Positions 12,346 to 23,860 of a stretch of 64,000 bases of DNA are shown here, one piece after another (position 1 is the first letter of the stretch; every line of letters begins with the position of its first letter). The translations under genes were made by a program, and so were the position numbers. The notes under the pieces were generated by a model, which did not search any database, was not told where the DNA came from, and was given only the letters and a program-made list of their open reading frames with translations. Origin of the DNA: Zhengitettix transpicula (taxonomy: Eukaryota; Arthropoda; Insecta; Orthoptera; Tetrigidae); the NCBI GenBank assembly GCA_037074705.1, contig CM073593.1:60057501-60121500 (forward strand), in the 5' to 3' direction.

Positions 12346-13278
12346 TACGATCCTCTGGAACATTCACCCTATGGAGTCTACACTAATACATATAGGAATG
12401 ATGAAAAACGTTAATTGAGTTAATTGCAAAATTCTTCGATTCGACACATAAACATGTTTGGATATTTTTCTACCTTCAAATATTTAGAATTAGAACGAAA
12501 CGAGAAGCCTATAAATGTCAACTATAGATTTCGGGAATTGTTAGATAACTTTTAAGTATTATTCGAAATAAAATTAAATATATTTTTGTAGCTTTCTTGC
12601 CTCAATGAATATATTTCTATGTTTTTAAGTAAATATATAACATTTATTTAACCTTTATTTTATACACGAAACTATGAGTAAAAATTAACACACACAAAAT
12701 GTATGCATATTAGTTTTTCAACATTCATTATAAATTAATGCTATTTAATAAATACAATAATTTGAAAATAATAAATTAAAATTGTAATAGTAGATATCTT
12801 TTCATAAAACTACTTTCTCTAATCGCTTCTAAATCAAAAGTTATATTTTACGTTTTAAGATATTTTACATATTGTATAACATATTCTCAATTATTGATTA
12901 GTGTTTTATTTATATATCAAAATATCTAACTTTATCATTATTTAATTTTCATGTATATATATTGAGTAGATTTTTGGTTTTAATTATTGATTTATTTGGT
13001 ATATTTATTTATGTAATTATGTTTTATACGTTTATTAAAAATTTTAGCTCATTTAATTAAATTGATTTTCCTATGTTTAATTTTGTTATTTGATTCATTT
13101 CGAATTCCTGAAATTTCAACTTTTTCATATATTTGATAATTTGATGTCATTCATTGACTTTTTTCAATTTTACGGTGTATGAGTATTAGAAACAACGAAT
13201 ACATGTTTCCAGTCAATAATTATAAGGGTATGTCAATCTTCATCAAGAAATTGAGAATTCATTTTAATAGTTTACAAC

Positions 13279-13313
<35 letters not shown>

Positions 13314-14215
13314 AAATATTTCATGTTCATTATAATTTACAACTGTTTAAAAAATATTACTACATTAAAAATATAAAAATGGTGAATTAAAATTTTAATC
13401 GTATACATACATATTTTGGTTACCAACGCTTAACTATATATTAAGTGTAAGCGAATACACAAACATGTTTCTTTTACAAGGGCTTTAAGTAACATTATCA
13501 TTTCCTTTATATGATGTAGCCTCAGTTATAATGAATTATACAAGTGTAGATTATAGACAGCATTAATATATAATTATTTTTCATACAATTCTAAGATTCC
13601 AGTTTCCGGAAACAAAATACTACTACTAACTTCTTCTAAAACATAAATAATTCTAAAAACATATTCATCATTATTACATTTTTGCAGCAGAAAAATTAAA
13701 AAAACTTCAGACCTGTTTTATGTTCCTAAATATCATGAATTTTTCACCCTCAATTTATTTCCATTTTTACAAAGTCAATATTTCAGTTGCTGAAATAAAG
13801 TAATAAATGAGACGTATATGTTTTCATTACTACCAGTGGGTAGTTTTTTTTTTCAATTTTAAACAAATTATAAAAAAAGGTGTTTCTTTTCCTTTCGTAA
13901 AAGGTGAGCAACCCGCGCGTCAAATACGAAACTCAGATTGAACTTCTCTCAGCGAAACGAATGTAACATTCTCTAGAATACGTTGAAAGTTATTTCTAAA
14001 TACATGACAAATGTCCATTTATGAAATTAGTGCGTTTTTAAAACTCTTTGTAAGAAAATTTGTTTTTTACTCATTAAATAATAAATTTTTGCAAACTAAA
14101 TTTGTACCACTGTTTTATGAGCTCACATCTCACAAAGAGCTATAAGCATGAATAAATCCTGAATTAAATTTTTAATGTACTAGAAAACATTTGGCGTGTT
14201 AAAGTCATTTACAAC
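12346..14215. other. AT-rich non-coding DNA
   Basis: No gene is seen. Includes an (AT)15 microsatellite at 13281-13310. Confidence 0.5.
13281..13310. repeat. (AT)n microsatellite
   Basis: Fifteen AT units with no further palindromic extension. Confidence 0.9.
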
Positions 14216-14219
14216 AAAC

Positions 14220-14560
14220 GCTTGCAAAATTAATTCTTTTGCACGTCTACGTTTGCTCGTTTCCCCTCCTAATCAAGCCTTGCTCTCCATTTTCAGCGGG
14301 AACGGTCATAATCAAATAAGGGAGATGAAGATGTGTGTTCATTACGAGAACTAAGAGAAAAAAGTGTCCGGTCCATACGGTGGCAGTTTTAATTAGCCCG
14401 AGTAGCGCGCCAGAGAGACTTATTCAGGATTATCGGCAGACGTGCTCAGTTGAAATTCACGTGGGACGGCAGAAGTCAGGTAACGCTGCCTACACGTACG
14501 CCCCCTTCGCCTGGATAATTACGCGTTATAATTAGCTACTGACAGCTTAATGGCACGTAA
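14220..14560. promoter_or_regulatory. GC-richer island, candidate regulatory element
   Basis: A 340-bp island with mixed composition. Motifs visible include CCTAATCAAG, GGTCATAATCAAAT, TTTTAATTAGC and GGATAATTACGCG, all homeodomain-like AT cores set in GC-richer sequence. A 66-codon frame across it has no recognisable similarity. No match to repeats elsewhere in the window. Confidence 0.25.
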
Positions 14561-17430
14561 AATAATTTTCTAACAGTTCGTTACAATTTGATACGAAAAC
14601 TTTTGTGACTTGAACGATCCAAATAATATTCAGTATACATATATCTAAGACGCACGTAATAGGCGAGTAAGGAAAAGAAGTATAGGAAAAGTTTGAAATT
14701 TCTCTTACCGTATTTGAAGTCGATTTTCTTGTGAAAATTAATTTCCCGCGCTCTATTCAATTATTCATCATTTTATAAGAGCAGAAAAAATACCTGTAAT
14801 TTATGAGTATATTTTTCGAAAATCTAAGGAAAGAATCTTCGACCATGATCAGTTTAAGGAGTCTTCATATCTAATAAACTAACGTGGCAAAAATTTTGTT
14901 ACATGAAAGTGAAAGTAGTTTCTCTTAAGCTAATATTTTCATCTCATAATTGTTGCGCATTTAATTAACGTCTTCAAATATACGGAAAATAAGATAAACG
15001 TAATAAAGATAAACTTTGTTTAGTAACTTAGTGTTTTTTCTTCATAAAGCAGAAGTTACATTTTAGTCGTTCACAAAAGCAGAACAGAGAAATAACTGTT
15101 TTACGTTGACTTATCTGCTTTATCCAATGATGTTCACTAGTTTCTTAATGGAGTCGGTCTTGCATTAGATTATCAGCGAGATGTCTCTATGCAAAACTGC
15201 TTCTTCACGCTTGATGAAAGAAAATTTTGAGTATTTAATTTCACTTCTGTAATGGTTTGCGAAACTGTCGGAATTTCAAAATAATAAAACTCAAGCCAGG
15301 TAGTCCAAGGAGAACAATTACCCACTCTATAGAAATCCTCGCTTATTAAAAACATCTAGTTTGGAAATTCTGTTGCTGCCTTTCAATATTTCAAATTGTT
15401 TCGTTGATTCCAGTTATTATGAATATGTAAAATGTGTTAAATATAGACTTAATAATTATTTAGTGGCTTCACAAGAAGATTTTAACTTTTAATAGTTGTA
15501 TATTACTCACCATAAAAGTTGAGCATCCGTTCCTGACTGCAACAAGCAATACACCTTTGTTACGGGCGGAAAGTTCAACTCTTATTTTAAATGAAAGCAG
15601 TTACTTCCAATATAAGTTGTAACATTTCCCCACTTAAAATAGTCATGTTTTTCACCTGTTATTAAGTTAAAGATACCCACAATATATCTGAGAGAAATAT
15701 ATTCCATAACAAAACAGGTTTTATGTGAATTTATTTCACTGGGAAACTTTGAAGTACTAGATATTTAACTTTCTACCAAGCAACTTACTATATCTGCATT
15801 GTTTCAGGCAGCCGTTTACGGCAGTATACAAATTATAGGCATAAACATATATATATTTATTTTCTAAGTGAAGTATGTGTCTATAACAGGTATGTTCAAA
15901 CATTAACGGGCAATATTAAAGGGAAATATTTTGTATATTACTTGTTCATGTAAAAAGGCTTCTGTTATAACTGAAACCCAAAGAAGAGATACTGTTAAGT
16001 TTTGGGGGATTGTAGAATACTTAACCAAGACGAGATATATATGTTTTATGGTTCATGGTATATTTTTCGTAGCAGCAAAATTATTTATCTCTCGAAACAA
16101 AGCCTTCCAATAACCAATAAAACGTGAAAATTTCATTACAAATCCGTGTGAGTATTTTTCAATTTAATACTAGTATACTATACTTTCTAGCAGAACTGGT
16201 TAAATCAGAATTTATTCATCGGCGAATTCATAGAAGGGAACTTCGAAATGGATTATTAATTATCTGTGCTAGAATTTGTTAATTAAAAGTATTACTTTAT
16301 GCGTATTTGCTTCTTTCATAATGTAGTTTGCATCTATATTAGAGAGCAAACTGTTATAATTATATTAGTTATGATAATTCATGCATCCACCTGGTAAATT
16401 TTAGCACTACGTGATTTGACGGTTCTATTGGTAAACGACAACATAGCTCGATAGTTGTGAAGAAAATAATTTTCCCTTAAAAACAGGAGATTATTAAAGG
16501 ACGTAATATGCAGGTAGACATAGAATCTGAAAGAAAAATAAATTGTTTGAGGAAAAAAAAGTCTCAATTTGGAGCTTTTTGAACTATAATCATTGGTTGA
16601 ATTCTCCATAGTATATTCTCCATATTATAGACTTATGTAATAATTTAGAAATGTTTTATTGTTTTTTAATTATGTATTCGTTTATCAGGATGTTTTTTGC
16701 CATGAAAATTCACGTGAGTGTCAGGTTCATGATTTATATGACTTTACCCTCTAATAAGACTTACGCATACTAACAATTCTGTACTTTTTAAGCAAACCGA
16801 TGTTGAGTAAGTGAGCAGTTTGTATTAAGAGACAGTAACAATCGGTTTCTATAAGTCAGAGACTTGTCAGTAATGAAAATAAAAGTAAAGATCCTTATAA
16901 CTTTCCGAATCAGAATCCGAGTTCAGAGCGTTTTACCACATTTCTAAATTATGAATGGTTCGAAGCAGCATTCCAAACTTCGTTCAATTTAACGTTTTTC
17001 AAAACCAAAAATAATGATTAAATATACATAGCATAGTTGTCAACTATATATTATTAACATAAATAAGTAGTCATTTAAGGTTTGCTTTCGAGGTTGTCAC
17101 CTGGTTTGTACGGTGTATCGTTATTGAGTTTTTGAATCACTTGATGAAAGCATCAAGGATTGCAGAAACTGTGTGTGGTATTATATGACATATATATTTG
17201 ACTACTTATTCATCTTAGTGGCCCTTGAACACAGACGTTTTATATTTACTTATTACGACAATTGTCATTATTTAAGGCCATTTTTTCTATTAGTGTGTTC
17301 AGTTTCAGGTATGAAAAAAAAATTATTGTATTTACGGACTAACGAAAGCCTGATTAAACATTTTAAGTACAAATATTAATTTGCTTTAAATACGAATTCC
17401 ATTCAAATATCTCACCAATAATTCCGGAGA
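14561..17430. other. AT-rich non-coding DNA
   Basis: No gene, RNA or transposon is recognised in this stretch. Short open frames look like chance. Confidence 0.5.
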
Positions 17431-17800
17431 TACCTTATTTAATCCCAGGGTTCGTGCTGATGAAATTGGCCGAAAGTAACTCAATTATGAGAACGAATTT
17501 CAGAACAGCATATATTCACGATGTCAAAGCAGCTAGGTATTTCGTGAAATTCGAATACCACCCCACACCTAAATTCTCATCTCTGTAGAAGCAACTCCCA
17601 AGGCACAATCAGGAAAGGCACTCCATCACATTGGAGAGCGCGACGTCTATACAAAGGGAACATGGCCGTCACTCATTTATCACTGTTATTAAATCAACCA
17701 GTGTGGTTTGCTACAGAGATGCTACTTCGCCCTGAGGGATCGTGCTAAAGTCTATTCCCCAGCGCTGCGTGTTAATCCACAAACCGAGTTGGAATAAATA
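17431..17800. other. GC-richer unassigned segment
   Basis: Mixed-composition DNA with ACCCCACACC, GGAGAGCGCGACG and CCCAGCGCTGCG patches. It looks unlike the AT-rich background and unlike the repeats in this window. It may be an old transposon or a regulatory island; I cannot decide. Confidence 0.2.
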
Positions 17801-17933
17801 TTTTTATAATTCTTTCAAATTCGAAATAATTGTGGCAAAGTATTTATAGTGAATAAAATGTATTTGAATATTTATAAAAAAAAGGAATGCCAAGAGGCTA
17901 TGAAATTAAATTAAAGGAGTGGGATGGAAAAAA

Positions 17934-17990
17934 AATTTAACCAGGGACCTCCGATAGGTACGTGGGGCTGATTTCCATCTGAGCTATCAT
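17934..17990 (-). mobile_element. tRNA-derived SINE head (old fragment)
   Basis: On the minus strand TAGCTCAGATGG (17975-17986) matches the Pol III A-box consensus TRGCNNAGYNGG exactly. It is followed about 32 bases later by CCCTGGTTAAATTT, a decayed B-box (consensus GGTTCRANTCC), at about 17934-17947. The segment between reads like the tRNA-like heads of insect SINEs (CCTATCGGAGGTCCCTGGTT). The sequence then runs into T-rich DNA, so body and tail are short or lost. It is not a functional tRNA because the B-box and acceptor stem are gone. Confidence 0.6.
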
Positions 17991-17999
17991 TTAATTCAA

Positions 18000-18419
18000 T
18001 TTCATGGCGGCTTTGACTGAGACTTGTTTGAAGGAATATATTCTGGTCTTGAATTGATTTGAATTATCAATATGCAGAAAATATCCATTCTTCATTGAAG
18101 GGCTAAATCTAGGCATACGAGAATGTGATTTATTAAATTATAAGTGAGTCTGTATTCAGGCCTAAACAATGGATGGACAAGGACCCTTAAATGAATATTT
18201 CTTTCACGGACCATGTTCCAAAGATGTAAGGGTTAACTCAACCCAAACCTTCTAAAATTAAATTTCTGAACTACAACTAATGCTTGTCTTGATCACAGAG
18301 TAATTATAACCCTGATTCCGTAAAGTTGTATAATTTTCCGGTATTGCGAGGGACGTATCCACAACTGAGATTCTAAATTTAATACCGATTTAGGTGACGT
18401 TAATTTGTGGCACTGTTTT
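18000..18419. other. unassigned non-coding DNA
   Basis: No gene or repeat is recognised between the SINE head and the next GC-richer patch. Confidence 0.4.
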
Positions 18420-18560
18420 AGTGTTTTGGGCACTCTAGCCTCAGCCATCCTCGTTGGAGTTCGGCGCACAACTGACGGCAAACTCTATTAATTAGTTAGC
18501 TGAACGCAATAATCCAGACAGTTGGCCGAGTGTTCGACCGTCTTCTAGCGCTAAAAGAGG
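18420..18560. promoter_or_regulatory. short GC-richer island
   Basis: A 140-bp patch containing TTGGAGTTCGGCGC, TATTAATTAGTTAGC and GGCCGAGTGTTCGACC. No coding frame of interest. Possible conserved non-coding element. Confidence 0.2.
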
Positions 18561-19435
18561 TGTGCAATAATTTAACAAAGTAGAGATTCTAACTGTGACG
18601 CTGTCTGTATAAATTACACATTTCTCAGTTAGATATAAAATTTCACATTAAATAATTGACACACAACAATATATCTACATATTGAGATAATTATGCGGAC
18701 CTGGAAATTAGTCAGTGATATATATAATGTGAGAATACTGATATGTAAAAATATTACGGAAAATATTATAAATTCAGTTTAAATCGTTGTAATGACAAAG
18801 CCAAATGTGTTAAGTAGATAAGTATCATTACTGCAATTTAAATGGAAATGAATATTTAAAGAAACTATAAATATTAATAAGCTGAATATAGTTTAGTCCG
18901 TATTTGGCTATTTATCTTATTTTTAAATTTTCCAAAGAGACGTATATTTTTGAAACTAAAAAAGTGTTTAGAGTTAATTTAAAAAAATATTTTAATGAAT
19001 GGTTGACGGATTAAGTGAAAATTTCAAGACGGCTACAAACCATCAACTATTAACGTTTACACTGTTGAAAATTTAAAATATATTTTACAACATAAAATTA
19101 CTTGTCGTAACCTCGTGTTGAATATTGCCGACGCGTTCCGAATGTGACCGAAGCCTTGGTCATGTAATTGGCTAACTTCCTTCTGATAACCTAAGTTTAA
19201 ATATTGTAGGAAACAGAATAGAAAACTAGAATATCCGAGGCAGTAATAATGAAAACTAAACATTTATGGGGGTTAGTTTTTCTGTTATGTGATTTAATAA
19301 GGGATGAAACCATGTTTCGACCTACGTGATATAATATATATTATTCTCATTTTCATAATTTAATAGTCATACTATCCATTTGAAACACTAGCAGGTAAAT
19401 ATACGAATTAATTATATGATCAATGTGAATAGCAA
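18561..19435. other. AT-rich non-coding DNA
   Basis: Nothing recognised. Confidence 0.5.
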
Positions 19436-19803
19436 CTTGGGAATACGGTAAGAGTTGCCGCTATTCCTATTGGAATAGTCGGCCAGCTGCCCCCTAAACC
19501 TGTCAAGGCACGGTGAGGGGAAAGCTGTGTCCCCACAGCTAACCCCTCTCCCGCCATCAGAAGGGCGTGGGACTAGTGCAAAACGCCCGACCTACCTGAT
19601 GCAGGTTTTTGTAGGGTTTTCCGTGCATCACTTTAAGGCGAATTGCCGGGTAGGATCCTCAAACATAGCCCGCGGGCCCTAGTTAACCCTTGGCTGCCAT
19701 CCTCTACCCATCCGCATCCCCCCTTTCAAATTCCTTCCTAAGCTATTAAAGGGGAGTTGCCAGCATATGGATTACCCTCATGTAGCCTGTTACCCTAAAA
19801 AAA
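19436..19803 (+). mobile_element. A-tailed repeat, copy 3 (first of a tandem pair)
   Basis: Plus-strand copy matching 43844-44204, starting at the point equivalent to CTTGGG.ATACGGTAAGAG and ending with CCTGTTACCCT plus an A7 tail at 19797-19803. It retains the internal hairpin CTATTCC/GGAATAG (19461-19478). It is more diverged than copies 2 and 5 and 5'-truncated relative to them. Confidence 0.75.
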
Positions 19804-20129
19804 TACAGGAGTTGTCCCTATTCCCATTGGAATAGTCGGCCAGCTTCCTGCTGAACTGTTCAAGGCACGGGGAGGGGAATACTGAGACCTCACAGCAAAA
19901 CCGTCTCCCGCCATCGGAATAGGTACCAAATGTCAGACCGACCTGATGCAGGCTTTTCTAGTTTTCCCTGCATAACTTTTAGGCGTATTTCTGAGTAGGA
20001 TCCTTAAAACTTCAGCCAGGGGTCCTAGTTAACCCTTGGATACCCTTCTCTACCTTTCTGCAATCCCCCTTTCATTCCCTTTCCTAAAACTATAAGTGGG
20101 TATTTGTAGCCTGTCTACACCTTCTTCAT
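19804..20129 (+). mobile_element. A-tailed repeat, copy 4 (second of a tandem pair, variant tail)
   Basis: Begins directly at the A-tail of copy 3 with TACAGGAGTTGTCC and keeps the CTATTCC/GGAATAG hairpin (19818-19835). It has internal deletions near its 3' end and finishes in GCCTGTCTACACC instead of GCCTGTTGCCCT. The same variant ending is seen in the fragment at 52489-52540, which suggests a subfamily. The two units start at nearly the same internal point, so this may be a dimer. Confidence 0.7.
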
Positions 20130-20639
20130 CTTCTTTATTAATATATTTAATTTTCTTCATAGAATTTTTACTTTTCTCCGTCCACTTCTGTTTGAGGATA
20201 TACAAATGTAGAATATGAGGGACTCGGAATAAACACAAGTCACTGAAATTACTAATAAATTAATTAATCAATCAAGTCGAATCTCGAATATGTTTACCAC
20301 CTTACGCATGTGCCATCGGCGAGATATATGTGCATCCGTCAGATAACATTTATTGAAAATACGAGTAATCATCCTCAGATGTTCCGTGAAGAGCTTGACG
20401 GTATCAATAGCCTGACTTTGTTTATTTACACCAAACCAAAAACAGATTAATGCTAAGGTAACTAACACCCCTTCAACTGAAATATAGTTTACTGTCATTC
20501 TTCAATCAGGATGCAGTATTCGTTTGAGGACAACAATTTACTTAGAACTTGTAATTGTCCTTGACGTGCTACCACAATTTGTTATTTAACATTTCAACCG
20601 AGCGCGTATCTAAATTAAAATTAAAATCGATTTTTACCG
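20130..20639. other. non-coding DNA
   Basis: No gene is recognised. Two minus-strand frames of 62 and 76 codons show no similarity I can name. Confidence 0.4.
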
Positions 20640-20880
20640 AATCTTAGGGCTCCGATTCGTCCGCAATAATTAATTTGGTGTGTCCCAGTGATGTGGGCAG
20701 TTAAATGGCCCGGCTACCAGCATGGAGCTCAAACCATCTTCCTTTTATCTATAAAAGCAAATGAATGTGATTGATTGCGCGTGATGGACAGCGAGCTAAT
20801 TTAATGGCAAGAACGGACAGTCATTACATCGCTCTGACTTCATCGTTTTACTTTCCTTTGTTAGTTCAGAACGCAATCAC
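20640..20880. promoter_or_regulatory. GC-richer island, strong conserved-element look
   Basis: About 240 bases carrying CCGCAATAATTAATTTGG, GGGCAGTTAAATGGCCCGG, GTGATTGATTGCGCGTGATGG and GAGCTAATTTAATGGC. These are multiple homeodomain-type cores in a GC-richer context. No open frame or repeat match. The Helitron-like block starts about 90 bases downstream. Confidence 0.3.
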
Positions 20881-20991
20881 GAAGCGAATGTATCGATTAA
20901 TTTTATTTGAAAGTTAGGACACGCGTATGACATAAATGGACGTATTGCTAACATGGATTACTGAATAAATCTTATAAATAAAAAAGAGTGT

Positions 20992-21071
20992 ATGTATGTT
21001 TGTTTGTATGTTTGTTTGTATGTTTGTTTGTATGTTTGTATGTTTGTATGTTTGTTTGTATGTTTGTATGT
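20992..21071 (+). repeat. TATGTTTGTTTG-type minisatellite
   Basis: Irregular array of TATG and TTTG tetranucleotides immediately inside the 5' end of Helitron-like element 1. Shorter versions sit at 22726-22780 in element 2 and, on the minus strand, at about 28945-28960 in element 4, so it belongs to the element family. Confidence 0.9.
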
Positions 21072-21075
21072 TCGT

Positions 21076-21915
21076 AATACAAATCTACACCGGTAGAGCA
21101 AATTTCACCAAATTTCGTACACGTGTTCTTTACGACCAGGAAACAAACACTGTCGGAGTGAGACATGTCTACCACCCCCAGAAGCGGGGGTGCAAGGGGG
21201 TTGAAATATTTAAACATGCTAAAACAGCCGATATTTTAGTCGGATAATAATTTTTAAGGGTCCAAGATATTGATGGTGTTTCTACCGATGTTTTCTGAAT
21301 ATAATTTTCATCCCCTACACCCTGGGGAAAGAGCAGCCCTAGCGTTTGGGGTGGAGAATACAAATCTATACCGGTGGTTAAAATTTCACAAAATTTCGTG
21401 CACGTGTTCTTTGCGACCAGGAAACAAACACTGTCGGGGTGAGACGCGCCTACCACCCCCAGAAGCGGGGGTGGACGGGGGTGGAAATATTTGAACATGC
21501 TAAAACAGTCGATATTTCAGTCGGATAAATATTTTTAGGGGTCAAAGATATTTATAGTCTTTCCACTGATGATATCTGAATATAATTTTCAACCTCTACA
21601 CCCTGGCGAAAGAGCACCCCTAGCGTTTGGGGTGGAGAGTACAAATCTACACCGCTGGAGCAAATTTCACGAAATTTCGTACACAGGTTCTTTGCGACCA
21701 GGAAAACAACACTGTCCGGGTGAGACGCGTCTACCAACCCCAGAAGCGGGGGTGGACGGGGGTTGAAATACTTAAACATGCTAAAACAGCAGGTATTCGA
21801 TTTGGATAAATATTTTCGAGGTCAAAGATATTGATTGTGTTTCTACCGATGTTATCTGAATATAATATTCATCTCCTACGCCCTGGGAAAAGGGCACCCT
21901 TAGGGTTTGGGGTGG
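21076..21915 (+). repeat. tandem array of ~282-bp units (array A)
   Basis: Units begin at 21076, 21358 and 21640, a period of about 282 bp, followed by a partial unit to about 21915. Each unit holds an AAATTTCACCAAATTTCGTA core, a CCACCCCCAGAAGCGGGGGT segment with an inverted symmetry, and a GTTTGGGGTGGAG end. Apparent frames of 60-109 codons on both strands repeat with the unit and are not genes. Confidence 0.9.
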
Positions 21916-22312
21916 AGTTGCTTTACAGAAAAATAACGCGAATACAACCGAGTTTGGAGTCAAATCGAAGGTTATGGATGTCAGTGAGTTTACTTCGGAT
22001 AAATATTTTTAATTGCCCATTTAACGCGAAAGGGTGGGGGTTGGAGGGGGAGATAAATAGTCAGTTCTTGTGCGTTCTTGTGGGAGAATTACGTGAATAC
22101 TATTTCAACAGATGTTGTTGAAAATATAAATCCCTTTAGACATTAGGGGTGAGCTTGCTTAGGGCTGGGTGTGAGAATTGTCTATTATTCTAAAACTGCC
22201 AAAATGTTATGTGTTTATATATAAACTAGATTGATAGTGTTTCTACCGATGTGATATGAGTAAAAATTCAACCCTTTCCACCACGGGAAAGTAGCATATT
22301 TAGGGGTGGTGT

Positions 22313-22706
22313 TGTTCATACTATTTTATCCTATGTTGTTTCCATTAATAACGACGTTTAATCAAAAATAAAAGTGTTTCAGAACCATTGCTTTTTATAC
22401 TCTTTTAAAAAGTTTTTATATTATAAATTGTTATAAACATAATTTTACATTTATTCCGTAATTGAAGTTGTATTATTGAGAAGAAATAAAGCAACAAATA
22501 ATCACGGACAAATACATGTAACAAAAACTCTACATGCTAACGTAGTTTATAATTTAGTTTACTACAACTTCAATGAAAATATTATCCACGTAATCTACAT
22601 TATTAGAACAATTGTTCTCAAAATCCTAAACCATATAAATCAATCCATTAATAATCCCTTTTCAACCAGAACGAAAGGGCTTAATATAAATAATTATTAC
22701 ACTTAA
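22313..22706. other. AT-rich spacer between Helitron-like elements
   Basis: About 390 bases with no similarity to the flanking arrays. It may be host DNA in which element 2 inserted after loss of element 1's 3' end, or an unrecognised insertion. Confidence 0.5.
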
Positions 22707-22782
22707 TCTTATAAATAAAAATGAGTGTATGTATGTATGTATGTTTGTATATTTGTATGTTTGTATATTTGTATGTTCGTTA

Positions 22783-23600
22783 TACAAATCTACACCGCTG
22801 GAGAAAATTTCACCAAATTTCGTACACGTGTTCTTTGCGACCAGGAAAACAACACTGTCGGGGTGAGACGCGTCTACCAACCCCAGAAGCGGGGGTGGAC
22901 GGGGGTGGAAATATTTGAACATGCTAAAACAGTCGATATTTCAGTCGGATAAATATTTTTAGGGGTCAAAGATATTTATAGTCTTTCCACTGATGATATC
23001 TGAATATAATTTTCAACCTCTACACCCTGGCGAAAGAGTACCCCTAGCGTTTGGGGTGGAGAATACAAATCTACACCGCTGGAGCAAATTTCACCAAATT
23101 TCGTACACGGGTTCTTTACGACCAGCAAAACAACACTGTCGGGGTCAGACGCGTCTACCAACCTCAGAAGCGGGGGTGGACGGGGGTGGAAATATTTAAA
23201 CATGCTAAAACAGTCGATATTTCAGTCGGATAAATATTTTTAGGGGTCAAAGATATTTATAGTGTTTCCACTGATGATATCTGAATATAATTTTCAACCT
23301 CTACACCCTAGGGAAAGAGCACCCCTAGCGTTTGGGGTGGAGAATACAAATCTATACCGCTGGAGAAAATTTCACCAAATTTCGTACACGTGTTCTTTGC
23401 GACCAGGAAACAAACTCTGTCGTGGTGAGACGCGTCTACCACCCCCAGAAGCGGGGGTGGACGGGGGTTGATATATTTAAACATGCTAAAACAGTCTATA
23501 TTTCAGTCGGATAAATATTTTTTGGGGTCACAGATATTAATAGTGATTCTACCGACTGTTAGGGTGAGACGCGTCTACCACCCCCAGAAGCGGGTCGGGA
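22783..23600 (+). repeat. tandem array of ~281-bp units (array B)
   Basis: Units begin at 22783, 23064 and 23345, a spacing of 281 bp, with the same consensus as array A. A partial unit containing the CCACCCCCAGAAGCGGG segment follows at about 23550-23600. Units within array B are closer to each other than to most of array A by eye. Confidence 0.9.
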
Positions 23601-23860
23601 TTATCAGTAGAGCACTTTTAGGTGTTGGGTGGGGGAACGCTGCAATAAAATAACGCGAATACAACCGAGATTGGAGTCAAATCCAATGTTATGGATGTCA
23701 TCCAGTTCAATTATAGCATCAAATTGGCCATTTATCCCCAAGGGGCGGGCATGGATGGGATGGAAAATTTCTAACATGTTAAATCATCGATATTAGCGTG
23801 GAATAAATAAATTCCGGGACCATTGACGTTGATAGTATTTCTACCTATGTTGTTTGTAGG

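Larger units (their letters stand above)
20970..22312 (+). mobile_element. non-autonomous Helitron-like element 1 (3' end not seen)
   Basis: Starts A|TCTTATAAATAAAAAAGAGT, nearly identical to the start of the element at 22707. A TATGTTTG-type minisatellite follows, then 282-bp tandem units opening ATACAAATCTACACCG. Homology to the family continues, more diverged, to about 22312, then gives way to unrelated AT-rich DNA. No CTAG-type 3' terminus is found before element 2 begins, so this copy seems truncated. No Rep/helicase coding sequence is present. Confidence 0.65.

Noticed and set aside
17457..17476. CTGATGAAATTGGCCGAAAG, CUGAUGA and GAAA close together
   Set aside because: Only 8 bases lie between the boxes and they cannot form a stem II. 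There is no PLE context.
21076..23600. Many 60-109-codon open frames on both strands between 20.97 and 23.65 kb with near-identical translations
   Set aside because: They recur with the 282-bp tandem unit, exist on both strands and have no domain. They are products of a GC-richer repeat, not genes.
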